Both the position numbers and the translations under genes were made by a program. This document shows positions 47,206 through 57,850 of a stretch of DNA of 64,000 nt, piece after piece. The DNA is from Tipula vernalis (Eukaryota > Arthropoda > Insecta > Diptera > Tipulidae). The notes beneath the pieces were generated by a model. The model was given only the letters and a program-made list of their open reading frames with translations, did no database searches and was not told where the DNA came from. Positions within the stretch are counted from its first letter, which is position 1, and every line of letters begins with the position of its first letter. The stretch spans positions 334,587,106 to 334,651,105 of the forward strand of contig OY282558.1 of NCBI GenBank assembly GCA_958295665.1. The letters are read 5' to 3'.

Positions 47206-48490
47206 TGATATCAAAGGGCCGAATGTCGAAGGACCGAATTTCAAAGGGCCGAATGTGTCGAAGGGCCGAATATGTCAAAGGGCCGAATGTCGAAGAGCCG
47301 AATGTTGAAGAGCCGAATATCAAAGAGCCGAATAGGTCGAAAAGCCGAATGGATGGAACGCCCGAATGGGACGAAGGGTCGAATTTTTTTTTTTTTGTTT
47401 TGTTTTGTTTTTAGAAATATAATTTTTTATATATGCTATTTTAAGGAATATTTTGTACATTTTTTTATCAAATATAAATTAATTTCTTATGAATTTATGT
47501 ATTTTATCGATTTAAAATATTGCATTTCAAAATGTTGAATTAACATAATATTGCTTTTTTTAATTAATCTTGCAACTACAAAATGTTGCAATTACAAAAT
47601 GTTGCAACTACAAAATCTCGCAATTACAAAATCGTACATAACAAAATTGTGCAATTATGTAGCTTTTTAGGAGGTTCCATTAATAGATTCTATATAATCC
47701 GCTCTATATAATCCGCTCTATAATAGATTCTATATAATCCGATATGTTTGCTGATCCCGGCTTCTACGTCCCCCGAAGTTCAAATCTAAAGCCCCTCGGG
47801 GGGCTAGGCGGAGTGCAGCGACCTCCGGCGTGGCCGTGAGAGTTACCGAAGCCATTAGCCTCTACAATTCTAAGTTAAATTAATCGATGTCATTTTTCTT
47901 CAATTTATTTCCCTCAGAATAGAGAAAAAAAAATGTACGGGAAATTGTTATGCATGATTTTGTATTGCAACATTTTGAAATTGCAACATTTTGTAATTGA
48001 AATATTTTGTAATGCAAAATTTTGTATGTGAAATTTTGTAATGCAAAATTACTTACATACCCAACCCAGTTTTCCTATGTCCCTTATTTTAAGTTGATTT
48101 TTCACATTAGCTGGCATTTATGTACATCAAGATGGTTCAGATTCAATGAATAAAAAATAAATTTTAATAATTAATGTATACACAAATTTGACTTAAAATT
48201 ACAATTTCAGAAGTTAGTTTCTCTTCTTGAGATATGCTTGAAAAAATATAATAAAAATTAAACTAAATTGAATGGATTTACAAAAATTCATAAGAATTTA
48301 ATTTATATTTGATAAAAAAATTTAGAAAATATTCCTTAAAACAACAAATTTAAAAAATTATATTTGTAAAAGCAAAAAAAAAAATCGGCTCTCGACCCAT
48401 TCGGCCCTTCGATATTCGGCCCTTTCACACTTTCGGCCCTTCGACATTCGGCCATTCGACATTTCGGCCCTTTGAAATTCGGCCCCTCGT
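47206..48490. mobile_element. fold-back element with GGGCCGAAT tandem-repeat termini
   Basis: The left terminus (47206-47385) is tandem variants of TCGAAGGGCCGAATG. The right terminus (48385-48490) is the inverse, CATTCGGCCCTTCGA. Inside these, AATATAATTTTTTATATATG ... TTTAAGGAATATTTTGTA ... TCAAATATAAATTAA (47415-47485) pairs with an inverted copy at about 48255-48370. Further in, ACAAAATGTTGCAA words (47569-47650) face GCAACATTTTG words (47965-48055). The centre has TATATAATCCGCTC repeats and a GC-rich stretch (47750-47860). Near 48066-48140 a fragment of the dispersed repeat (copy D) is embedded. The layout recalls FB/Galileo fold-back transposons, but no transposase is present. Confidence 0.85.
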
Positions 48491-49309
48491 ACCCATTCCA
48501 AACACTATCTCAAATTTAAAGAGTTTGTACTATTTGGGTATAGGCGGTTATTATTTTAAACAACTTATTGTAAATATGTATACGATAAATAGTAATCTTA
48601 AGTGAAAAATCAAACAAGGGTACAGCCACGAAGTTCGACAGAAGTGAACTTTTTAAGATTTAAATTTGTATACTTTTTAAAGGATCATGCAATGATACTC
48701 AGGATTGACCAATTAAGATTAAATTTAATACTTTTAAACTAAATACAAAATATATTTCTTGTTTTCTGGCAATTCAAAAATGAAGCAATTGGTTTATGCT
48801 AGCTACAAAATGAGATACGGAAATTATGACGTGAGAAAACTGTACCTATATATCAATCTCTGATTGCGTTACATTAGGTAAATTATTTAGAGTTGTGAAT
48901 TTCTCTTGAAGAAAATGTTCGTCTTAAGCAAAATTCTCTTCAAAATATAAAATATAAAATATTAATCAAGATTTCGTTTGCGTGCTCAAGCTAAGGTGTT
49001 TCTTTAATATCAATATTGACAATCATACTGCTTCAATTCCATTTACGCTTTCACTCTTTGTATCGAGTTATATTTTGTATCGAGTTGTGACTTATTATAA
49101 TCCTGTTTTGTCAAGGTCATGGAGTGACAGATTGAGGAAAATAACCGGATAATGTAGAATGTGCGATTATCTGGTTTGAATGTGTGTACTAATCTGCCGT
49201 TGTATGATATAATACTACGATTGAATTTTTCCGACTGATACGGATATGGTAGTCAGTAAATCGCTCTCCAATGCACCTGTAACCTGATTCCGTCTGTCAC
49301 TGGTACTTA
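48491..49309. other. AT-rich sequence, nothing recognised
   Basis: No gene or repeat structure was recognised. A small duplication GTATCGAGTT(A/G)T lies near 49058-49090. Confidence 0.5.
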
Positions 49310-49480
49310 AACAAAAGCACGATTCATCACGATGTCTAGGGAGCAAAAAGGGACATATGGCCGCTCTTCTTGACCTTATCCCTGCAATTTTTAGGTGATT
49401 ACGAATGGATTGATCCGACATCGATTTCCCTGTCTCTCAGAGGAGCGAGCACTATGCGTCGGTCTTCATTTTAAGTTGTG
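49310..49480 (-). pseudogene. Tc1-like transposase N-terminal fragment
   Basis: A minus-strand frame from 49421 reads MSDQSIRNHLKIAGIRSRRA and then CPFLLPRHRDE. This matches the second helix-turn-helix region of Tc1-type transposases (VS.QT.RNRL...GI..RR......L...HR). Beyond about 49310 the similarity ends. It is a short isolated fragment, and the LINE begins on the other strand at its right edge. It need not belong to the Tc1 relic at 19 kb. Confidence 0.7.
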
Positions 49481-50155
49481 ATGCTTTTTCTTCCCGTCTC
49501 GCGAAAACGTAACCAAACGTTACGTTCCGAAGAATGGGATACTCCCATTAATCTTGCTACAAAACTCAAACTTTTCTCCTCTTCGATCAGTGTCGTTACT
49601 CTTGCCACCTATACTCGTACTTACCTTAGAACTTCAATTCCAAATTTCGTAGTTCTTCCCTTCCTCCTTTTGTTCATTTTCAATATCTCCATCCGCAATA
49701 ATAATAATAATACTAAATCGCCACTGTCGTTTCAAGCTTCTCATCATGCTCATAATAGTGGGGCTGCACATCATATCAAACCTCATTCTGAGCGACCAAT
49801 TATTATTGGCACTGGTGATCTGGTCTCATCGCTCCAGGTTGTGAAGCCACGTAAAACTTTATTTGTTTCTCGACTCCATAAAGATGTTTCCGAAGCTGTA
49901 ATTTTGGATTATCTTAAAGATAAATTTAACATTGAGGATGTAAACTGCCAGCGTATTATATCTCGACGGATTAATGATGCAGACCGTAATTTTTCGTCAT
50001 TTAAATTATATGTGGACGTTACTGATTTTGAGAATTTATTACAACCTACTTCTTGGCCTGCTGGGTCATTAATTAAAGAATTTGTAATTTTTAATAAGGG
50101 ACGAACCAATAAATCGAATTTTCCCATTCTTCAACGAAACCAACCAACTCTTTAA
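49478..50155 (+). CDS. LINE ORF1 (gag-like), 225 codons, possibly 5'-incomplete
   Basis: The frame is open from ATG at 49478. Only the second half is convincing: KPRKTLFVSRLHKDVSEAVI, YLKDKFNI, CQRIISRR, SSFKLYVDV and TSWPAGSLIKEF (about residues 120-210). This is the RNA-recognition-like C-terminal region seen in ORF1 of many insect non-LTR retrotransposons. An N/T-rich tract precedes it. The first hundred residues, with a hydrophobic run, look unlike coding sequence for this family, so the true start may be elsewhere. No CCHC knuckle is visible. The C-terminus ends 42 bp before ORF2 similarity starts. It presumably coats LINE RNA. Confidence 0.6.
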   Translation: MMLFLPVSRKRNQTLRSEEWDTPINLATKLKLFSSSISVVTLATYTRTYLRTSIPNFVVLPFLLLFIFNISIRNNNNNTKSPLSFQASHHAHNSGAAHHIKPHSERPIIIGTGDLVSSLQVVKPRKTLFVSRLHKDVSEAVILDYLKDKFNIEDVNCQRIISRRINDADRNFSSFKLYVDVTDFENLLQPTSWPAGSLIKEFVIFNKGRTNKSNFPILQRNQPTL

Positions 50156-50196
50156 CTGATGCCAGTCGATTTGATAAACAAACTAATCATTATAAT

Positions 50197-53082
50197 TTGA
50201 CGTCTCCGAGATTATTTTATCGTAATGTTGGGCGTATGTCGTCTAAGTCAGCTGAATTTTTGAATTTCTTTTATTCAACGGATTTTCAATTTTTTGCTCT
50301 TGTGGAAACTGGATTTCATGAGGGGATCTTTAATAATGAGTTCTTTTCTGATGACTTTGTCGTTTATAGATGTGATAGATCTATTTTTAACAGCGCTAAA
50401 AAAAGTGGAGGTGGTGTGCTGTTTGCAGCCCATTCTTCTATGCAGAGTGAGCTGGTTGTAGTACCTGGATGTGGCTCTATTGAATTTTTATGTGTCAAAG
50501 TTTTAATTTGTAATAATTTATTTTATTTTATAGTTTTGTACATACCACCTAGCTCACCTACTGATGTTTATTTGAGTCATGTAGATTGTATATGTGAATT
50601 GGTTAATATAATTAATTATAATGATACTTAAGTTGTATTAGGTGATTTTAATTTAAGTAATATTAATTGGTTGGTTGATAGTGAAACTGAGTCTTTGGGG
50701 TTACTCCCTTCGGATATTCTATCTGCAAATGATGCAGCGGTGGTGGATGCACTGTTCAGTTTCAATCTCAAACAAGTTAATTTATTTTGTAATGATAACA
50801 ATTCGTTTTTAGATTTAATTTTTGTTAATAATACGGAATATTTGTCAGTTCATGAGTCTTTGACATCTTTCAAGGAAAATGATATTCATCATAATTCCCT
50901 CGAGATTATATTTCATGTTGGTAATCGAGATGATAAATGTCGGGTTTTTTCTTTTGATGATTCGTTTTATGATTTTAAAGAATGCGACACACCTGGTCTC
51001 TCTGAATATCTCCGTGGCGTTTGTTGGGATGATTTTTTTCGAGTCAATGATGTTAATGAAAATGTAAAAAATTTTAATGACTTACTATTTGTTGCTTTTG
51101 ATAAATTCGTACCTTTGAGGAAAAAACGTAACGTATTTAAACGTAAACGTATTTGATCAACTTACGTAACCGTAAAAATAAAGCTTACTATAGATTCAGA
51201 TCCAATAATTGTCAACTGAATAAATCCAAATTTGTTGATCTACGTGAACAATTTAAATCTGTATTTCATTCTAAATATTGTCAGTATATACATAAGTGTG
51301 ATTGAAACTAATATCAAACAAAACCCTAAAACATTTTGGAAGTTTGTTAACGAAAAACGTAACACAACTGGCTATCCATCGGTAATAATTTTTAATGGAG
51401 GTAAACTGAGCACGGTTCCTGAAATCTGCGAGGGTTTTGCTAGTTTCTTTCAATCGGTATATAAAGTTAATTACGGATCCTTTGAAAGCGACCCTACTGT
51501 TAGTAATTGCCAATTTAACTTTCCGTACCTATCAATAACTGAAGATGACATTTATGAATATCTGTCAGATTTTAATGATGGATGTGGGCCTGATGGGATA
51601 CCTTCGTCAATACTTAAATGTGTGAGCTCATATATTGTAACTCCCTTATGTTATCTTTTCAACCAATCATTAATTTCTGGACAATTTCCTTCAGCTTGGA
51701 AAATTTCTCACATTGTTCCAATTTACAAAAAGGGTAACCGTTCTGATATATCAAATTATCTTGGTATTTCAATTCTTTCGTCTATACCAAAACTTTTCGA
51801 ATTAATTGTGTCGAAACATTTGTTATTCCATACTAAAGAGATAATTTCTTGTTTCCAGCATGGTTTCACCAGTGGAAAATCTACGACTACCAATCTGTTG
51901 CAATTTACTAAATTCACTATTGAGTCACTTGAATCTAAAGGCGCCCAAGTTGATTCAATTTACTTTGATTTTGCTAAAGCTTTTGATTCAATCGACCATA
52001 AAATTATTATTGAAAAACTTTCGGTTATTGGTCTTGATCCAAATTTTCTTAAATGGATTTCTTCTTATCTAGTTGGTAGGAAGCAGTATGTTCTATTGAA
52101 TGATGTTAAGTCAGATTATATTTATTGTCATTCAGGAGTCCCTCAGGGGTCCCATTTAGGCCCAATTATATTTCTTTTATTCGTGAATGATATTCCTAAT
52201 ATTTTTAAATTCTGTAAATGTTTATTATTTGCTGATGATTTGAAGATTTTCATGCATGTTCAATCTGTATGTGATGCTGAGGTTTTGCAATCCGAAATTA
52301 ATATATTGTCTAGTTGGTGCTCTAAGAATAAATTGTTCATCAATGTACAGAAGTGTAAGGTGATGTCGTTTTTCAGAACACTCAATCCAAATATTGTCAA
52401 TTATTATTTTGATGGAGATCTACTTTGTAGAGTAACTTCAACTTTTGATTTAGGAGTTCTGTTTGATCAGAAATTAACTTTTGCTTTACACATAGATAAA
52501 ATAATATTAAAGGCCAATTCTATGTTAGGTTTTATTTTTAGAATGACAAAGGATTTTATGGATGCATTTTCGTGTGTTAGTCTATATACTTCTTTAGTAA
52601 GATCTCACCTTGAATATGCTGTAGTGGTTTGGTATCCTCATCAGGATGTGCATATTGCAAGATTGGAATCTATTCAGAAACGTTTTACTATCTATATGGC
52701 CAGTAAGCTTGGTCATTTATCTGATCGTCATCTACCTATGTGGGAACAGGTGCGAAGTCTCCCATCGTATGTGATTCGGTGTGAGTGCCTTCATATTGAT
52801 ACGTTGGTTAAACGCCGAAAAATTGCATCTGCCTTGTTTGTTAGTGATTCCCTTAGTGGCCGCATTAAGTGTCCTGAACTCATTTCTGCTTGGAGCATTT
52901 ATGTACCTACCAGAAGCTTGCGTCCAAGGGAATTTTTGTTTGTTGACTTTCATAGAACGAATTATGGTTCCAATGAGCCAACCAAGTCAATGGCTAGAAT
53001 TTTTAATGAGTTTTACCATTTATTTAATTTTGAGAGATCCAGAGTGTATTTTCGGAAGGCAATCAGAAATTGCAATTTTTAA
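50197..53082 (+). pseudogene. LINE ORF2: apurinic-type endonuclease and reverse transcriptase
   Basis: The endonuclease part (50197-51156) begins RLFYRNVGRMSSKSAEF and continues with FFALVETGF, where the E is a metal ligand. GGGVLFAAHSSM and VLYIPPSSPTDVY follow, then, after a TAA at 50629, VVLGDFNLSNINW with the GDFN motif, and SFLDLIFVNN. The frame shifts near 51150 (LINLRNRKNKAYYRF) and again near 51303. The RT (51310-53082) has IVPIYKKGNRSDISNYLGIS, QHGFTSGKSTTTNLL, YFDFAKAFDSIDHK, GVPQGSHLGP and CLLFADDLKIF with both catalytic Asp. A C-terminal LEYAVVVWYP...IQKRF block ends it. The usual YRPIS reads YLGIS. The RT frame alone is uninterrupted for about 590 codons. Confidence 0.92.
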
Positions 53083-53235
53083 TCTCATTTTACGTTTTTA
53101 AAGTTTTCGTTTTTTCATGTTCCGTATTGTTAGTATTCCTTTTATTTCTTTTTAATCTATAATAATTCTTTTTTTACTATTCATTAAGTTTTTAACTGTA
53201 GAATAGATTTAAAAAGATTAATAAATAAATAAATT
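53083..53235 (+). other. LINE 3' untranslated region and AATAAA-type tail
   Basis: It is T-rich, with no frame. It ends in four tandem AATA units, matching the tail of the truncated LINE near 38370. Confidence 0.7.
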
Positions 53236-53989
53236 TAGCTACTTCAAACTTTAACCTTACTCCCCTCCCCAAACCACTTACACATCTCACCCTCCCAATA
53301 TTTGAAAAACCTTCGTCTACTGATACTTGAAAATCAACCAACTTTTTCCAATAAAAATTAAATCACGGAAAAATTAATAAAAATGTAAAAAAATACAAAA
53401 ATAGCCATTTGACTCAAAAGTCGTAGCCAACCTTCAGTTATATTTTAACAATCATCGTAAATAATTTAAATTACAGTTGTGAGTGTTGATTTTAAGATGG
53501 CGCGATTTTTAATTCTTTTAACACTCAATTTCAATATATTTAATTGAAGATTGCGACAACCAACTAGCGAAAATAATATTTATTCTGGTTCTGGTGAAAA
53601 CAACAACAAAAATTATCTTAGGTACACACTGAGCTTAAATTAGCAGTTTCATAACAATGAACAATATAATTATAGCAATGCTTTTTTAGGTGGCTGAACG
53701 CGTCTATCGTGTTGTTATCGTTACTAAGTAGGAGATAGGGGTTGGTTGTAACATTTTTGAGAATACAAATTCTTACATTTTGTCTGTTGAAAATAATTCA
53801 ATGACAAATAATTAACTGAAATAAGTGATATCTAAGCTACAAAATTTTATATAAATGGGGCATTCTCTGTGAAATCGGCCATCCCCCTGCACATTTCAAT
53901 TTTTGAAATAAATAAACTTTTTGGGCTAAACATTTTCATTAACATGTCTTCTTTTTAATGGCGTATGGCGTTTCTATGGCGTCGTTGAA

Positions 53990-54420
53990 TTTTAAAAATG
54001 GCGGACCATTTCTGTCATCTAAGATTTCTGTTAAAAAATTATTATTTTCAGACATTTTTTGAAAAAATATCTAAAAATAACAATTTTACCGAAAATCTGG
54101 TACATTTTGGACAGAATTTTGAAATTCTGACCTCAAATTCGTGATCAGCAACCCCGAAAACTCCGTAGATCATTTTGCGATCGATTTTCATAAACGTTGA
54201 AAAATTAACCCTTTATGGCGGTCATCTTGGCTTAGAATTTTTAAAATCTGACCCTCAATTCATGATCAGCGATCCCTAAAACCCCCTAGATCATATTTTT
54301 CTTGAATATTAAAATCCCGATCTCAAATTCGAACGCAGAGAAAATTAACACTTTTCGTGGCCATCTTGGATCTCACAAAACTAATAAAAAATTTGTAATC
54401 AGTGAGTCCAAAAACACTTT
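53990..54420. repeat. about 120-bp tandem repeat inside the pogo-like element
   Basis: CTGACCTCAAATTCGTGATCAG (two fragments, near 54127) recurs as CTGACCCTCAATTCATGATC near 54247 and as a weaker third unit near 54320-54400. AACCCC/CCCTAAAACC, GTAGATCA and TGGC(G)GTCATCTTGG / TGGCCATCTTGG follow in each. Confidence 0.7.
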
Positions 54421-54579
54421 TGAGTAAATTAACAGAATCAAAATTACGTTTTTAAATCAATTTAATTAACATTAAGTGATCTGGTTAGCAGGTATGGTCC
54501 ACCACGGCCAAAAAAGTTTATTAATAAATCGGTAACGACTGTCTATCTTCAGCCATAAGGCTGATAAAGGGAGAAAATC

Positions 54580-55480
54580 TTAATCTTGGAACACTTCTCT
54601 ATTGAATGGAACAATACCAATTTTTTTAAACCCGTTGATGACATTTACTGGGTTCATAAGAAGAGCAATTTGAACTATTGACGGAACATCATATATTGTG
54701 ATAATTTTTCCAGAATTATTTCGTAGCCAGGCGTCCTGTTGATTAGCACAGTACTTTTTAACTCCCACTTGCAAGGGCTGCACCACTGCTTTGTCTTTTG
54801 TTTTATCAATGACACCGATATCCAAATGAGAAATATGGTTGTCGAGCAATAAAAGTATTGGATCAGAACTGGATGGCTTTACGTGTTTAATAATGTGATC
54901 GACGTTAGTCATCTATCCGGAAGCATTTTCAGCTTTTACAGACTCTGAGTATCCATCACGAATGAAGAAGTCTTTATTTTTAATTCTTAGGAATCTAAAC
55001 ATGCAGGGAATTAAGTTTCCGGAATCGTTTCTTAGCTAAGATTTTGATTGGTTTTTGTACCGTGGTAACACTTATCTCGTCGCAGTTCCAAACTCAGGAT
55101 GGGCTAAAACTATGTTTTATCATTTATCAAGGTAATTTATTGAAAAAATCATCTACGTTCGACTTGTTGAACGACGTAGCTCGGCTTAACCTAGTGGCTT
55201 TTGGTAATCTTACTGAGATGTGTGGATTTCGCTTGAAGAAAGCGAGACATACTACTCGTATACTTGTTTCGACAATTATATGCCAACTTATTGTTAATAT
55301 TACAGTTATTGTAAAATATACCAAAATATTGCAAAATTTAATAAGGTAATCTACTAAAATACCTAGTTGCTCTCTGTTAAACACCTGCCTGTTAGATTTG
55401 TATGAAACGGCGATGGTTGCGCTACTATTTTTGCTATTATTTCTTTTCTTTAAATATCTATAGAGTGTGACATGGCACAA
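54580..55480 (-). pseudogene. pogo/Tigger-like transposase relic
   Basis: Reading leftward, CHVTLYRYLKKRN is the end of the psq-type N-terminal helix domain. FKRNPHISVRLPKATRLSRA and FNKSNVDDFFNKL (about 55240-55130) are the CENP-B-type DNA-binding part. WNCDEISVTTVQKPIKILAK (about 55085-55028) carries the first catalytic Asp. KNKDFFIRDGYSESVKAENA (54995-54930) follows and, after a TAG replacing the usual Trp, ILLLLDNHISHL with the second Asp (LDNH). The stretch normally holding PPH.SH..QPLD is shortened to VVQPLQVGV, so the third acidic residue is lost. YDVPSIVQIALLMNPVN and GFKKIGIVPFNREVF end it. Parts of the core are deleted and frameshifts occur near 55125 and 54930. It is inactive. Confidence 0.88.
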
Positions 55481-55900
55481 TCTTAAATAATAGCCTCATT
55501 TCTTGACGTTTGATCTGATCCAGATCAAATCATGTCTCATGAAACGACACAAAAACGCGTGAAACAAACAAACACCAAAATTCAATTTTTTTGTCTCGTT
55601 TCGTTTTGAATCTGCCTCTTCATACTCGTACTGTATTCATTATATTCTTTGTCGCTTTACAAAATATTGTTTAACTATTTTTAGATCACCATTTGTGATC
55701 CAATTGGGTCAAATGTTGTTGTTGCTTCACATGTAAATTTTGATCTGATCCGGATCACTATGCGTATATTAATGCGTTCAACGGATACAATACATACAAA
55801 CAACTGAATTAAATGATGCAATACTTTGTTTCAATATGAACATTTATCTCTTTCTCACGTTTTTATAACTGTATCTTGCCCCTGTTACAACCAACCACTA

Positions 55901-56661
55901 ATTTGGTTAAATTTCATTAAGATTTTTCTTTCAAAACCTAACAAAATCATAAATGGCAAAAATTAACGGGAAAATAATGTTTGAAACTGTTTGTGAGCGT
56001 CATCTCTGATGCTTTAATATAAACTTAGAGTTTTCGCTGTTGAGCTAGTAAAGCTGATCAAGGTGAAACGAAATCGCCACACTATTTTACCAAACCGGAA
56101 TTAGAAACGAAACGATACTCAGTTGTTCCAGTGAAAAACGGATGCTAATGCGTCAGAGATGGAACGCACAAACTTTCCAAAATTTTTTCACATGTAAAGA
56201 ATGTTGCAAACATTATCTTTTCGTGGATTTTAAGATTTACGATTTTGTTCAATATTGGAAGAAAAATTTCCATAGAATACAATTAAATTGAATTTTTACG
56301 CGTTCATTAATTTTATTACTAAAACGCAGAATAATATTTGTTTGAAAAGTGTGTAAGGTCTATTAAATTTTTTAAATTTTTCACAAGAATTTGAACAAGG
56401 GTTATCGCAGCTGTTACGTCAAAAAATTAAATTTCTCCAAAAAATCTTAAATTTCTATTTCACGCGGAGATAAATAGATTTTTGGAGACCGCGTTGAAAT
56501 TCGGTTTCACTTTGAACTGAGTACTAAGCTTAAGCGAGTATCCCCCTTAGCGAAAAACAGAAAAGCAAACTTTATTTCTACTTTCACTTTGTTGTAATGT
56601 AAAAAGCTTTAAATGAAGCTTTAAATTAAATTGATTTTTTAATTGTTAAATAAACATAAAC
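55901..56661. other. AT-rich sequence, nothing recognised
   Basis: No coding or repeat signal. Confidence 0.55.
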
Positions 56662-57590
56662 CTAAGCAAGTTTCCCGCAATACGACGGGCCCACCGTATA
56701 CCCTTTAATATATTTCATGCTTTTCACAACTAATCGTGTCCCGTTGCATAATCCTTGTTTAGTGTTGAGATTCCGAATTAGTATGACTATAGTTCCAACT
56801 TTAAGAGTCAGCTTATGTTGAGGTAACCCAGCCGGATTGATGAAATTTAAATATTCTAGCGGAAAGTTAAGACGCTCACTTTCATCTTCTGTATCGACCT
56901 CATCTGTACTTAAATACACTCGTCTTTGTTCGTGAAGCAAGCAAATAATTTTATTGTTGATTCTCTCCACAACAAAGACCTTTGGGCATATAATTACTTT
57001 TCTCGACAAAGAAGAGATGTTATTTGAAGAAATGCTTTTTCCAAAACTTTCTTTCACCAAATCATCGTCACAAATAAAGTTTTCTGGACTTACTATAGTG
57101 TCAGGTGCTAAGTTGTTCCCACAATCAAGTGTTCCAGCTCCAAGTTGTAATAACCAATTATTATAGTCTTCAACAACGCATCTTATGTTCTATGCTAAAC
57201 TCAGCTTCTCAAAATTGTGCAAGTTTTCCGAATACTAAGTTTCACTGAACCACAATAGACCGCATTGCTTGCGAAACAATAGCTAAACATGACATTTCCA
57301 CCAAAAAGAAAATTTGTTTGCACAACTTCCTGCAGCAACTTGTCAATTGTATTGAGAACAATATGATTGGATGCCATGGTGCACTTATCTTTAACAATCA
57401 ATTTTGCACGACGAACATCCTCTGCGCCATCATTTTCCATCCTCAATCCTGAGACGGATGTTTCTCCGATTGGAACAGGCAGTTTAAATAGTTCGTACAT
57501 TAATTACTAAATTAGCAGCTACTCCAGTTGTTGCCGTAGCTAAAACTAAGTGCTTTCTTTCACGAAAGTGACGAATCAGGATTTCATACA
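56662..57590 (-). pseudogene. Helitron (PIF1-like) helicase fragment
   Basis: Reading leftward from about 57585, LIRHFRERKHLVLATATTGV and AANL correspond to the region after Walker A in Helitron helicases. After a short frame break comes FKLPVPIGETSVSGL and RRAKLIVKDKC, where the usual Walker B DE(A) is degraded to KDK. LLQEVV and FLFGGNVMF follow. The frame at 57060-56662 contains FPLEYLNFINPAGLPQHKLT, LKVGTIVILIRNLN and LCNGTRLVVK, the helicase C-terminal signature (SGLPPH.L.LK.G...LLRN.N...GLCNGTR). The Rep nuclease domain and Helitron termini are not seen. It is a fragment with altered catalytic residues. Confidence 0.88.
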
Positions 57591-57850
57591 AAATGATACA
57601 AAGCGGCTAAAATTTGTCCAAGTAATTATGAAAAACCCGAAAATTTAACAATTTTTTTCCTGTAGGTACTCGGAAGCTTTCGATGATTCATCTTAATTAT
57701 ATCCAAAATTATTGGCAGTATTATTAAACTGACCTGAACCGATTATGACACAAATCGGCTTATATTTGTCCCAGTTATCATGAAAAAACCCCAAAATTTA
57801 ACGAACTTTTGTTCGGGAGTTACTTGAAGGAAACGAAATTTAAAAAGATA
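57591..57850. repeat. two diverged direct repeats of about 149 bp
   Basis: CGGCTAAAATTTGTCCAAGT with ATGAAAAACCCGAAAATTTA (from 57604) reappears as CGGCTTATATTTGTCCCAGT with ATGAAAAAACCCCAAAATTT (from 57753). Confidence 0.65.

Larger units (their letters stand above)
49478..53235 (+). mobile_element. Jockey/CR1-like LINE, nearly full length
   Basis: The order ORF1, endonuclease, reverse transcriptase, short 3' UTR and AATAAATAAATAAA tail (53219-53233) is that of a non-LTR retrotransposon. No long target duplication was found at the approximate ends, so the 5' limit is uncertain. Damage is light compared with most elements here: one in-frame stop and two frameshifts in ORF2. The shortened 3' end of a related family occurs at 38364-38730. 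Confidence 0.85.
53738..55898 (-). mobile_element. pogo-like DNA transposon with TIRs and TA duplication
   Basis: The left end GGGGTTGGTTGTAACA and the right end TGTTACAACCAACCAC are inverted with one mismatch. TA flanks both sides (53736-53737 and 55899-55900), as expected of the Tc1/mariner/pogo group. The 2161-bp length suits pogo. A minus-strand transposase relic lies inside. Between the left TIR and the transposase sits a 120-bp repeat tract. Confidence 0.85.

Noticed and set aside
47205..47538. Overlapping frames rich in SKGRM / VEEPN repeats
   Set aside because: They are translations of the GGGCCGAAT tandem repeat of the fold-back terminus, not proteins.
49909..50127. Minus-strand frames inside the LINE, and other frames at 51271-51513 and 52732-52953
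   Set aside because: They are shadows of LINE ORF1 and ORF2, which carry recognisable domains on the plus strand.
55495..55765. Repeated TGATCTGATCC(A/G)GATCA palindromes
   Set aside because: Two short copies about 240 bp apart inside the pogo-like element. They could be regulatory, but nothing else supports a function.
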